44,905 nt of DNA from Theodoxus fluviatilis (taxonomy: Eukaryota; Mollusca; Gastropoda; Cycloneritida; Neritidae). Position 1 is the stretch's first letter. Every line of letters begins with the position of its first letter. Below the pieces are notes generated by a model, which was given only the letters and a program-made list of their open reading frames with translations, ran no database searches and had not been told where the DNA came from. Location of the stretch: assembly GCA_034096865.1 (NCBI GenBank), contig JAWQFJ010017081.1:57501-102405 (forward strand), written 5' to 3'. A program made the position numbers and the translations under genes. Below, piece by piece: positions 31,121 through 40,502 of the stretch.

Positions 31121-32635
31121 ACACTTCGATCAATTCAAGGGACTTAATTCAGAGCGTGAACATGTACAGTACGATGAATCGTGTATGCAAATTATAACAT
31201 AAATTTCGACAGTGTTTGTCCAGAAATAACCTATACATACACCTCAAAATGTGCAAATGAACCCTGGAACAACAAATACCTCCGTGCACGTACACTTTTC
31301 CATTATCGGACAGTGAGAAGCACATTTCAGGCTCTGCCATCTATACGCGGCAAGCCAATTGGCACGGTCTCCGCCATTTTGGATTATCCGGGCTAAGAAA
31401 CACCAAAAAAGAAACAATTAGTCGGATTTAGTGTAAGGATTCACTTTCCCTTTCCGACCCCGGCTATCACCCCCCTTTTCACCCCGCTATGGAATCATCT
31501 GACGGTGCCGACGCAGCAAAACGGTTTCCCATCAAAGCAGAAACAGTTCCGACGAAGACAACTGCGAGGACATTACTTCCACGCCGGAGACAGACGCTGC
31601 TTGTCCTAAATTTTCACGTCGTCCATTTATTCTGACCTATTACTATGCATACAAAGCGTATGAAACTGAACTAAATTTATCTAACAAAAATCCCTGCACC
31701 CTCTATTAAGTAAAAACCTATGAGATTCCTAAACATTTTTGGAAAGTGAAATAAGCAAACAAAGACTGATAGGATGATATTCATTACTTGCATGTTAAAA
31801 ATCTGCATTGGTCACCCTGCTAAAAGTGAATTGGAAAAATCCAGGAAAACAAGGTGAAATGCCATGTGCAACTATACTCGTCCACCGCCAAGACGGCAAC
31901 GCCTGGTGGATCAGTGGATATCAAAGACAGTTGACATGGAAAAACTCGCTTGGGAATGTCATTTACCGCCCTGACATGGAATCTTTCAGCAAGCGTTTGA
32001 AAACTTTTGACGAATGATCGGGAGTGCAGTCGCTTGAAGAAATGGCAAGATCTGTGTTTTTCTGTCTGTGTTACGGCTGTGTCGACTCTGGAAAAACTGG
32101 GAGGTTACGGATTGTCTCTACAAAGAACACCGACGCCATTTGCACAACGCATGTGTCCACCTTCATCGTGTCTACAAACAGTAGACTTTTCAAGAAAGTT
32201 ATGTGGTGCTTCTTGTGCTTGTTATTTCGACTGTACTACTCTTTCAAGTGTACGAATCCCGCTGTATTAACAAATGTTGCATGATGGATGAAGACAAATT
32301 ATTTTCCAAACCCCACCCAGAACAGAAACAGTATGCCCTCTCCCACCATTTGTAACCTGGCCAAAGAACAGCTACAGAAGCAAAGTGGGAGAAACGTTGA
32401 CTCAAATCTACCACTTGTCTGTCGTGCTAGACTGCTGGCTCAACATGTCTTCAAGCCAGCACGCCAGCAGATGGTATTACTTAAGATCTCATTCAAGCTT
32501 AAGCTTAGCTGGTGGTCACAAGCCTCAGACACGAGGTCGACTCTTTCCCTCCTACACCAATCTACTATATAGCACGGTGAAGTTTAACATACAAAACCGA
32601 AGCCTTGCGTGGGACAGACAGGAAAAAATTTAAGA
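31121..32635. other. Unassigned sequence, 1.5 kb
   Basis: A 69-codon plus-strand frame at 31808-32017 (KVNWKNPGKQGEMPCATILV, then WWISGYQRQLTW) has a protein-like mix but no family I can name. The rest shows no recognised features. Confidence 0.45.
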
Positions 32636-32770
32636 CCACAGGCGGGGACTGAACCCGCGCATGACTGAATTCAGAATGCTCCATGAACGTTTGTATGGAA
32701 GCACAGGATGAAGGACAGTACAACGCTCCATGAACGTTCGTACGAAAGAGCAGGGAGAAGGACATTGAAA
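32636..32770. repeat. Imperfect direct repeat with a T-arm-like stem
   Basis: GCTCCATGAACGTTYGTAYG and flanking AGGA/GAAGGACA occur twice (about 32678 and 32724). Beside it, minus-strand GCGGGTTCAGTCCCCGC resembles a tRNA T-arm and is followed by a T-run, but there is no A box or cloverleaf, so no tRNA is called. Confidence 0.5.
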
Positions 32771-33435
32771 CTCCACTGTGAAAACCACCCCCTTTATTAG
32801 AGGGTATGAAAGATTCTCTCTAGCCTATGCATTTGAGGTGTGCATTTCCTCTCTCCACTCCTGCATTTCAATCACCGCCAGCATTACCAACGCAAGCTGA
32901 AGATCAGCTGTTAGTCGACGTACCAGTATGACTGCCTGTCAGAGAACCACTTCTGAGATGCAGCTGCAACAGGAAACGTTCCCTCAACCATACATCCCCA
33001 ACCGAAAAAGCTGTATGATGCGCGGATGCATCTGACATAGTCTGATCTTCCCTCTGCATATCCAAGAGGTGGTAGAAAGCCATCATGGTGTGCAGTGCAG
33101 ATCCACTTCACCGAGAAGGAGGAAAACCTACACTGGCCAGACTAGGAGAATGAGACTTCGGTATGGCCGGGGATGAGTTCACTAGGGGTCATATGGTAAT
33201 TAGCAGCTGCGCCATGATGGTAGGTTGCAAAACTTCCGGTGCTATATGTTGGGGTATGTTTCGGGTCTGTGTTGAGGAGTTATTATCGCTAGATCGTGGC
33301 AACAGGATGGCATTAAAGCATGCAAAAAGTTTAATTAGATTATAAAAAAACTAATCGAAAATAGTCATAATAGACTAATGTCACGTATACTTTCTGCACA
33401 AAACCCACAGAAGAGAAGTAAACAAACCACACCGT
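32771..33435. other. Unassigned sequence
   Basis: No recognised gene or repeat. Confidence 0.5.
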
Positions 33436-33532
33436 ACGTACCTAGCAGACGAACACGATCGAACCGTAGCCACTACGCCAGCAGACAATCGAGCTAGTGT
33501 GATATAATGTTTCATGTAATGCTCGAATGAGT
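33436..33532 (-). repeat. Short dispersed repeat with Pol III box-like core
   Basis: Reverse complement of 36964-37053 with scattered changes. The most conserved part on the minus strand is CTGGCGTAGTGGCTACGG followed by TTCGATCGTG. TGGCGTAGTGG fits a Pol III A box and GGTTCGATC part of a B box, but only 4 bp separate them. Confidence 0.75.
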
Positions 33533-33989
33533 GGCAGCAGATAACTGTTTAGTTCTGGTTTGAATTGACTATTTCGTTTCCCTGGTCAGGCGAGGACAGA
33601 AAATTCACGATCATAGAGTCGATGAGTGCATGATCAACTTGCCCGCATTCGGCGTAATGTAACGTGTAAGATTATGACAAGAAAATGGCATTAAAGCACA
33701 AAACAAAGTTTCATGACAACTAAATTCACCAATTATATTAATAACTGACCATTTTTACACCTACAGCTAGTGCTAAAACCTTACATACAAAGCAAACAAA
33801 ACATACTGCGGGGAGTGTCCCGGTCACGCATCAAAACTCAGTGCACGGGTGATCGTTTCGCATTTCTCTTATTTGTTTTTCTGCTCCGACATGGTAAGCT
33901 TCTACAAATAACTCCGGAAGTGACGACAACGCGTCCCCGGCCATTGGATATCTAGGAACGAGGCAACTCTCCGCCTCCAACGACCACCA
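33533..33989. other. Unassigned sequence upstream of BIR relic
   Basis: No recognised gene. CATGGTAAGC at about 33890 is a donor-like site similar to those after the BIR pieces. Confidence 0.4.
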
Positions 33990-34230
33990 GTTTCGACCGA
34001 GGTGAAATTTCCGCAAATGGCAAACTTCCAGCACCGCCTCGACACCCTGGAAACTCGTGATGGACCGAATGTACTTGCGAATGTGGCCAGAGCGGGATAC
34101 TTCCGCGTTCATGATTATTTACGGTGCTTCTGCTGTAAAACAATGATACCCGAACTATGAAATCGTCTAGTGCGGACTGCATGGAGCCCACAAACATTAT
34201 CTACAATAATATATCTTTCTAGATATGGTA
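33990..34230 (+). pseudogene. BIR-domain exon relic (IAP-type), piece A
   Basis: The frame reads STEVKFPQMANFQHRLDTLE, then VLANVARAGYF and DYLRCFCC. This is the first half of a BIR zinc domain: the FPQ-x-A-x-F-x-x-R-L start, L-A-x-A-G-Y/F helix and C-x2-C pair. An in-frame stop at 34158-34160 cuts it. One frame over, the second half follows as GLHGAHKHYLQ, where BIRs have the zinc His in an H-x6-C unit. The final Cys is missing and a donor-like GTAAGC sits at 34228. BIR domains bind caspases or partner proteins in inhibitors of apoptosis; this one is degenerate. The linker between the pairs is shorter and less acidic than usual. Confidence 0.6.
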
Positions 34231-34287
34231 AGCTGAACGTTTGCTCGGATGACTGTCTTCTTGTACATTTACATTAGCAATGTTGCT

Positions 34288-34593
34288 GATGATGTTCATG
34301 ATGATGATTTTTTTGGAGGAAGGATGATTGTTCAGTTTTATATTTCTCTTATATGTGTTATGCTTTTGAAGTCCTTCTGCTGTGGAACACGATGATGTTC
34401 ATGATGATGATGATTATAAAGGTGTTTTTTTAAGGGGGAAGGATTATTGTTCAATTCTGTTTTTATCTCAGATATTATTGTATACCTTCATGAAGTCTTT
34501 CTGTTGTGAAACGATCGTAATGCACTCTGAAATCGTCAAGTTCGGACTTCATGGGGCCCACAAATATTATCTACAGAAGTGTACATAAAAAGG
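34288..34593 (+). pseudogene. BIR-domain relic, tandem pieces B and C
   Basis: Two further partial copies. Piece C, in the frame 34382-34588, ends SFCCETIVMHSEIVKFGL, HGAHKYYLQKCT, giving the C-x2-C-type pair, the zinc His and the last Cys with H-x6-C spacing. It is followed by AAAAAGGTAAGC, a consensus donor at 34593. Piece B, about 103 bp upstream (34288-34390 versus 34391-34515), shares GATGATGTTCATGATGATG, GGAAGGATNATTGTTCA and the CTTCTGCTGTG segment. Both follow the layout of piece A's end (same GAAATCGTC, GCCCACAAA, GGTAAGCTGAACGTTTG), so the exon end was duplicated locally. No N-terminal half is left in B or C. Confidence 0.5.
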
Positions 34594-34636
34594 TAAGCTG
34601 AACGTTTGTTTGGACAACGAACTTCTTGCACATTTA

Positions 34637-35365
34637 CACTGATGAAGAAGAGGAGGAGGAGGAGGAGGAGGAGGAGAAGGAGGAGGAGGAGGAGATGAGG
34701 AGGAGGAGGAGGAGGAGGAGGAGGAGGAGGAGGAGGAGGAGGAGGAGGATGATGGTGGTGGTGGTGGTGGTGGTGGTGGTGGTGGTTGGAGGAGGAGGAG
34801 GAGGAGGAGGAGGAGGACGAGGACGAGTGAGGAGGAGAAGGAGGAGGAGGAGAGGACGAGGAGGAAGGAAAGGACGAGGAGGATGGAGGAGAGAGAAGTA
34901 GGAGAGGGGAACGGAGGAGGAGGAGGAGGAGGAGGAAGGTAGGAGGAGGAGGAAGGAGGAGAAAGGAGGAGGAGGAGGGAGCGGAGGCTCGAGGACGAGG
35001 ACGAGCAAGGACGAGAAGGAGGACGAGGAGTGCGGACGAGGAGGAGGGGGGGAGGGAGGGGGGTTTAGGGAGTGGAGAGGGATAGGGAGTAGGGATAGGA
35101 GCGTGGATGGGGGGGGTGGTGGAGGAGGAGAGGAGGAGGAGGAGGACAGAGGAGGAGGAGGAGGAGGAGGCGAGGAGGAGGAGGATGGAGGAGGAGTGGA
35201 GGGAGGAGCGAGGGAGGAGGAGGAGGAGGAGGAAGAAGAGGAGGAGGAGGACGAGGAGGAGGAGGAGGACGAGGAGGAAAACGAGGAGGAGGACGAGGAG
35301 GAGGAGGAGGACGAGGAGGAGAACGAGGAGGAGGACGAGTGGGGGAATGGAGAAGTGCAGGATGA
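34637..35365 (+). repeat. (GGA)n / GGA-GAC purine tract
   Basis: About 730 bp of nearly pure purine on the plus strand (GAGGAG, GGACGAG, a GGTGGTGGT block at about 34753). Glu/Arg/Gly frames on plus and Pro/Leu/Ser frames on minus are artefacts. It is prone to triplex (H-DNA) formation and assembly error. Confidence 0.95.
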
Positions 35366-36003
35366 GGATGAAGCATGAGGATTATGATAATTTTCTGGGG
35401 GGAAGGGTGTGTTTTTTAAATTCTAATGTCAGATATTCAAAGATTAAATTGTGAGAAAAAACTAGAATTTTTGTTTTCAAAATGTTTTTGTGACTGTTAT
35501 GTCTATTTGTCACTTATGTCTTATATAAATTCATGTAACATAGGGGTTGAAGTTGTTGTTATTGTTGCGTACCTGGGCTAAAGTCTCCCAGGATCACCCA
35601 AGTGGGTGAGATGATTGCATGTGTGACTGTTTTTGAACACCCCGCCATATAGGCAGCCATGGGGTTGAAGTCAAAGTGGTTAAAACCAGAGAGACGTCAA
35701 GATGGATGCGAACGGAACAATATCTGAGAGGAACCAGTCACACAGTCGTTTGGTCCTAGTACGCTCAGCCACACAAGGAAATAGAGACACCATATTATCT
35801 AGCGACCGGATTTTGGATAGACCTGAGAACATCTCTGATACGAAAAATTATATCGACATGCAACATACGTTCTCTGTTTGCCATGACTAATCACTTTAGT
35901 CGTTCATCTGACGTCTCTCATTGACATGCTTTTCTGACCACTTGTGTCCACAATTGTTTCAGGGGTGTTGGTTGATAGTCACAGAAGAGTTACCTCCCTT
36001 CTC
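35366..36003. other. Unassigned sequence
   Basis: No gene recognised. A segment around 35570-35690 (CACCCCGCCATATAGGCAGC) resembles a motif I recall as dispersed in molluscan genomes, which is weak support only. Confidence 0.35.
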
Positions 36004-36155
36004 ATGTCCCTCCCTCCCTCCCTCCCTCCCTCCCTCCCTCCCTCCCTCCCTCCCTCCCTCCCTCTCATGTTCCTCCCTCCCTCTCATGTCCCTCCCTCCC
36101 TCCCTCCCTCCCTCCCTCCCTCCCTCCCTCCCTCCCTCCCTCCCTCCTCTCTCCA
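36004..36155. repeat. (CCCT)n tetranucleotide microsatellite
   Basis: Three CCCT blocks separated by CTCATGTTCCT and CTCATGTCCCT. Confidence 0.95.
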
Positions 36156-36479
36156 ACAACATGTGAAACCTGCCATCATGACAACTCCATTCACACCCCT
36201 CTGGGTCAAAGCCAACCATACATTGACCTACTTTACCTAAGCAATGTCTGCACAACGTGAAACACTAAGGTCAGAAAACTATGTCACTCACCCTCACTCA
36301 AGGTAAAGGACGTCATTTACAACACACACCTCCATATCACCCAGACCCGTATTCAGATTGGGTCAATGTCAACGTACCAAAGGTCACGCCAACGGCACAC
36401 AATAGACGTTATTCACGCAGCGGCCATTTTGAAATCGAAAACGAGACTAAGTCCGCAAATTTAATGGCGTCCAGCGTCT

Positions 36480-36668
36480 ATGGCGAAACCGAAGGCTTCA
36501 TCATCACATAGACACTGCTGTGTTCCTTATTGCGAGAACGATGATCGATATGACGAGAACTCCAGACTGTCCTTTTTCAAATTCCCCACAGACAAGAAGC
36601 AGAAGAAACTATGGATCTGGAAGATTCGGCGTGATCCTGGCAAAAAATTCAAGGCAACAAGAGCTTAG
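36480..36668 (+). pseudogene. THAP-domain first exon, left arm
   Basis: An ATG at 36480 opens a 62-residue frame. A short basic/Ser start leads to CCVPYCENDDRYDE, then LSFFKFPTDKKQKKLWIWKI and RRDPGKKFKATRA, stop. This is the N-terminal two-thirds of a THAP zinc finger (C2CH): the first Cys pair, the F-x-F-P turn and the invariant Trp are all present. The C-x2-H half and the A-V-P-T-I/L-F end are missing. THAP domains bind DNA in P-element-type transposases and cellular factors. CGGCCATTTTG and AATGGCG lie just upstream. With the stop it cannot fold as a full domain unless spliced to a downstream exon. Confidence 0.75.
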
Positions 36669-36963
36669 ATTTAGGTCTTGTAAAAGCAAAAAAAAAGTTA
36701 AATCATCTAACCAGAACATTCAAGATCCTCATAAAAACACCATATTTGTCATATCTTTTCATCAACTCAACTACACTTCTTACGAAATAAAGTCATTTCT
36801 ACAACTTGAGATACGAATAAAAGCGACAAGGCTTCAGATAGTGTCTCACGAGGAGCGCACATGTTTGTGATGTAAAACGTGACCTTCATTACAGTATTAC
36901 ACTACGAGTGATCTTATCCGATACCAGTTGATGTTTTACCCCTCTGCTAAGATTATAATACAA

Positions 36964-37053
36964 CTCATTCGAGTTTTACATGAAACATTTAGTTATCTCG
37001 ATCGTCTGCTGGCGTAGTGGCTACGGTTCGATCGTGTTCGTCTGCTTGGTTCG
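36964..37053 (+). repeat. Short dispersed repeat with Pol III box-like core, copy 2
   Basis: Reverse complement of 33436-33532. It sits in the palindrome spacer, straddling the end of arm 1. Confidence 0.75.
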
Positions 37054-37139
37054 TAGTGTTGATCATTATGAATGGTGTTTCTTGAAATAAGGTCAGTAAG
37101 CCTATATGTTAATTTATAACGCTAATATAACCATGGGCT

Positions 37140-37280
37140 GTCTTAATTTATCAAAGCTGTATGTTGATTGCGTCAATAGGTCGTGAAATACATTTTACAA
37201 ATCCAAGCTTCGCGCACTTCTATTTATAGCTGACGCGCGGACCTCAGCGGCACCAGGATAGATTATAAATACATTGTTGT
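37140..37280 (+). repeat. Empty copy of the LINE target repeat
   Basis: TTATCAAAGCTGTATGTTGA and CGTCAATAGGTCGTG (up to 37185) correspond to minus-strand 24265-24221. The continuing AAATACATTTTACAAA, AGCTTCGCGCACTTCTATTT and ATTATAAATACATTG correspond to minus-strand 20127-19970. AGGTCGTG is present once at 37178-37185. This is the uninterrupted form of the site where the 4.1-kb LINE inserted. Confidence 0.9.
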
Positions 37281-37433
37281 CCTCGAACCTGCCTGCTGTT
37301 GACATCGTGTACAATGCTAGTATTGTCTGATGCTATGAAACACGTTCACCAGTAAAAGGTCCAACACATATATTCCTAAAGTTGTATTATAATCTTAGCA
37401 GAGGGGTAAAACATCAACTGCTATCGGATAAGA

Positions 37434-37634
37434 TCACTCGTAGTGTAATACATGTACTGTAATGAAATTTTTGCCAGGACCACGCCGAATCTTCCAGATC
37501 CATAGTTTCTTCTGCTTCTTGTCTGTGGGGAATTTGAAAAAGGACAGTCTGGAGTTCTCGTCATATCGATCATTGTTCTCGCAATAAGGAACACAGCAGT
37601 GTCTATGTGATGATGAAGCCTTCGGTTTCGCCAT
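37434..37634 (-). pseudogene. THAP-domain first exon, right arm
   Basis: A minus-strand ATG at 37632-37634 opens a frame identical to the left-arm exon over its first 54 residues except two substitutions (CENN for CEND, RRGPGKN for RRDPGKK). After GPGKN it leaves the THAP frame (FITVHVLHYE, stop) because this arm lacks the 234-bp segment of arm 1. The two exons point toward each other across the spacer. It has the same partial THAP features: the Cys pair, the FP turn and Trp present; the second zinc half absent. Confidence 0.75.
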
Positions 37635-37714
37635 AGACGCTGGACGCCATTAAATTTGCGGACTTAGTCTCGTTTTCGATTTCAAAATGGCCGCTGCGTG
37701 AATAACGTCTATTG

Positions 37715-38230
37715 AGCGCTCTTTGCCTCTCCTACAGATTTAGTGCAGCGCTTCACTTGTTAAAGGGGGTAAATCTTCTGCGCTGCATGTTGTGTTGCTA
37801 GACGCTAAGAAAGTGTTTTCTTTGCCACAGACATCCTTTATGCACGTTTAAATGTATTCTGCATGAATAAAGTCCACTACTGTATCATCCTTACTTGCCA
37901 TTACTCGCGCATATAGAGCGCTTTGGGGCAAATAAGCCCGTTCCAGTCCCAAAATGATGTTTCTGATGGTTATTTTACGCATCGACGGTTAGTGCGGGAT
38001 CAAAGACGCCATTTTGAAAATCGTGTGAATCACCTCGGATCGGTGATGCACAGCGCTGCTCAGCGCTGAGTGAATCACGCCCCAAAATTGCTGTTCAGGA
38101 GTGAAACACGTGCAGCGCTGTGCAGCGCTTCGCAGCGCTGCGCCTCCCGAACAAGCCTCTAGTCAAGCACACCACACCTTCACCAGGGCAAGGTCAAGGT
38201 CAAGATCACATGGTCGCTTAGTGCAAATTC
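37715..38230. other. AGCGCT-rich segment
   Basis: No gene. The palindromic hexamer AGCGCT occurs at least eight times between 37714 and 38150, with five inside 38050-38145 (CAGCGCTG, GCAGCGCTTCGCAGCGCTGC). Confidence 0.7.
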
Positions 38231-38234
38231 TCCA

Positions 38235-38459
38235 GGGTCCGTATCCAGAACGGCGATTTATCTTTTTAACACTCGATTTATCCCCTAACCCCGGGTTATC
38301 TTGATCGGTTAGATACGGTATGCTAGTCAGAGGATCCTAGGATGCGCTTTGCTATATATACTGGTTTCCAGCCAAGGGAGAGCGGAACAGGCAGTTGGAA
38401 TCGTCTGAGTTTAGAGATAAATCGGGGTTAAAATAAATCGCAGTTCTGGATGCGGGCCC
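38235..38459. mobile_element. MITE with about 45-bp TIRs
   Basis: The 225-bp element's ends are inverted: GGGTCCGTATCCAGAACGGC at 38235, and GGGCCCGCATCCAGAACTGC as reverse complement from 38459. Both continue GATTTAT...CGATTTATCYC. The centre contains CTATATATAC and no coding frame. No unambiguous target duplication was seen (CCA on the left, AGA on the right). It could be a PIF/Harbinger- or Tc-type MITE. Confidence 0.8.
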
Positions 38460-38548
38460 AGAGCAACGTCCCATAACTCTCACTTCTGCTTCATCCACAT
38501 CAGGTACTACGCCCAGTTAGAACACAGCTTAAAATAAGACTGACTCAA

Positions 38549-38633
38549 TGAATGAATGAATGAATGAATGAATAAAAGAATGAATGAATGAATGAATGAA
38601 TGAATGAATGAATGAATGAATGAATGAATGAAT
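38549..38633. repeat. (TGAA)n microsatellite
   Basis: About 20 AATG units, with one AAAAGAATG interruption near 38575. Confidence 0.95.
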
Positions 38634-38762
38634 GGTTACGGCTTATCAGCCTCTGGAGGCTATGTAAGGCCAAAAACGACAAAATCCTTAGTATTGGTTA
38701 GAGTAAAAGGTCATGCAAGTCCCGAGTCCCCTAGTTTTTCGCCTTATACGAATCCCATGGGG

Positions 38763-39003
38763 AGACGTGGTGAGTCTATTCTTACCCCCAGCCCACAGGG
38801 GGTATATTCTTACCCCCAGTCCACAGGGGGACGTGGTGAGTCTATTCTTACCCCCAGCCCACAGGGGGACGTGGTGAGTCTATTCTTACCCCCAGCCCAC
38901 AGGGGGTATATTCTTACCCCCAGCCCACAGGGGGACGTGGTGAGTCTATTCTTACCACCAGCCCACTGGGGGGTCTATTCTTACCCCCAGCCCACAGGGG
39001 GAC
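38763..39003. repeat. Two-length minisatellite with C5/G5 hairpin
   Basis: Seven units end CTTACCCCCAGCCCACAGGG. They come in a long form (with ACGTGGTGAGTCTATT) and a short form (with GTATATT) of about 37 and 28 bp. Each has CCCCC and GGGGG eight bases apart and able to pair. Confidence 0.9.
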
Positions 39004-39623
39004 GACGGACGCAATGGAATGTTGTAAAAATCACCTTGCACTGATGCTGAAGACATCCTCTGCTTTGGTGCTATGAAAGAGTTATGACCTGTCCGTTTTC
39101 GAGAAATGAAAAAAGATGAGTCCACCATTCACGTAATTGCGTGCGTGTCCCTCTTTTTGTCATGGTATTTTCCATTATGAGGATGTGGACATTTCCACAC
39201 AGCAGCCTGCTTGCGGTCATTTTGTAGTTTTTTAAATTATTGAGCAGATCTGATTTTGGTTGCATCGGTTCATCTTCTATAAATCATTAAATGGATTTTA
39301 GTACAATCGACTTTTCCCCATGGGGCTTAAGGCGTTTTTCTTACTAATGCATTTCTAAGACTGTAACAAGTTTAGACCTCTAGACCTTTGCTAGCTTATG
39401 GCAATTTTTTTAAAGCCTATTATATGTCAAATCATCAACACATTTCGAGAGAGAAAGCATGCAATTCACATCGGACGCACGGAGAAACAACGAAACAAAA
39501 TTTGCTTTCGACAATGGACGTCTGCAGAACGGCTCGGGAGAGCATTTTATCAACATGTCTGTGTAGATGTGGGAAGCAGCCGTGGGCGACATTGCCAGTG
39601 TTGCGACTTGTCTCGTTCGCAAA
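39004..39623. other. Unassigned sequence
   Basis: No gene recognised. Overlapping 85-102-codon frames at 39388-39696 run into the next array and have no domain. Confidence 0.45.
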
Positions 39624-40083
39624 GTCCTATCGATACGGGGGTTTTCCTAGCTTGAGCCGGGAAGTCAAAGTCCTAGCGATACGGGGGTTTTCCTAGCTTA
39701 CGCCGGGAAGTCAAAGTCCTATCGATACGGGGGTTTTCCTAGCTTACGCCGGGAAGTCAAAGTCCTATCGATACGGGGGTTTTCCTAGCTTACGCCGGGA
39801 AGTCAAAGTCCTAGCGATACGGGGGTTTTCCTAGCTTACGCCGGGAAGTCAAAGTCCTATCGATACGGGGGTTTTCCTAGCTTACGCCGGGAAGTCAAAG
39901 TCCTATCGATACGGGGGTTTTCCTAGCTTACGCCGGGAAGTCAAAGTCCTAGCGATACGGGGGTTTTCCTAGCTTGAGCCGGGAAGTCAAAGTCCTAGCG
40001 ATACGGGGGTTTTCCTAGCTTACGCCGGGAAGTCAAAGTCCTAGCGATACGGGGGTTTTCCTAGCTTGAGCCGGGAAGTAAAA
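39624..40083. repeat. 46-bp minisatellite, exactly 10 units
   Basis: GTCCTAKCGATACGGGGG starts units at 39624, 39670, 39716 and on to 40038. The 460-bp total equals 10 x 46 with no indel. Two diagnostic columns vary: ATCGAT/AGCGAT and TTACGCC/TTGAGCC. The GAGCC form is confined to units 1, 8 and 10. Confidence 0.95.
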
Positions 40084-40420
40084 GTCCACAAAATCCGGCA
40101 GTCGTTTCCAAAAAGATTTATTCACGCACTGGTCGATACAATGATGCAATCAGTAATCGGCATTGCCATGATAACTGCACTCTCGATATTGAATCTAAGA
40201 GGACAAAGTCGCTGTTGATTGCGCTCTAACATTTGTCTTCTGTCGCTCTCGCTTGTCTCTTTGTCGCGCTCTCTCCTAGGACGCTAGATCTCAGGTGTGT
40301 ACGCTCCGGTGTACACCTCAGTATGGGGGCACAGTCCCGTAGAGGACTTATCACTCCTTATAGAGAAGGACTCTTCCCTCTCTACTGATTTCTTGCGCTC
40401 TCACCTTTTCTGTCTTGTGT

Positions 40421-40422
<2 letters not shown>
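40084..40422. other. Unassigned sequence
   Basis: No gene seen between the 46-bp array and a CT microsatellite. Confidence 0.5.

Positions 40423-40500
<78 letters not shown>
40423..40500. repeat. (CT)n microsatellite
   Basis: Pure CT run of about 78 bp. Confidence 0.97.

Positions 40501-40502
<2 letters not shown>

Larger units (their letters stand above)
36401..37714. repeat. Large imperfect palindrome carrying two THAP exons
   Basis: Arm 1 is 36401-36650 plus 36885-36966. Arm 2, as reverse complement, is 37714-37467 plus 37466-37375 without a gap. The arms start AATAGACGTTATTCACGCAG. They share the 5' region, the THAP coding start and then GATCTTATCCGATA, GTTGATGTTTTACCCCTCTG and TTATAATACAACT. 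A 234-bp segment (36651-36884), flanked by TTC on both sides, is present only in arm 1, either inserted there or deleted from arm 2. The central spacer (36967-37374) holds two other dispersed repeats. The arms are about 330 bp and highly similar. Confidence 0.9.

Noticed and set aside
31808..32270. Two overlapping frames as an exon pair
   Set aside because: Plausible amino-acid mix but no recognised family and no clear splice sites.
32640..32690. tRNA gene on the minus strand
   Set aside because: Only a T-arm-like stem (GCGGGTTCAGTCCCCGC) is present, with an altered T-loop, no A box and no cloverleaf.
34626..35454. Glu/Arg-rich and Pro-rich frames
   Set aside because: Translation of GGA simple sequence.
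39624..40083. CRISPR-like array
   Set aside because: The units abut directly with no unique spacers, and the context is eukaryotic. The same applies to the 103-, 63-, 30- and 21-bp arrays.
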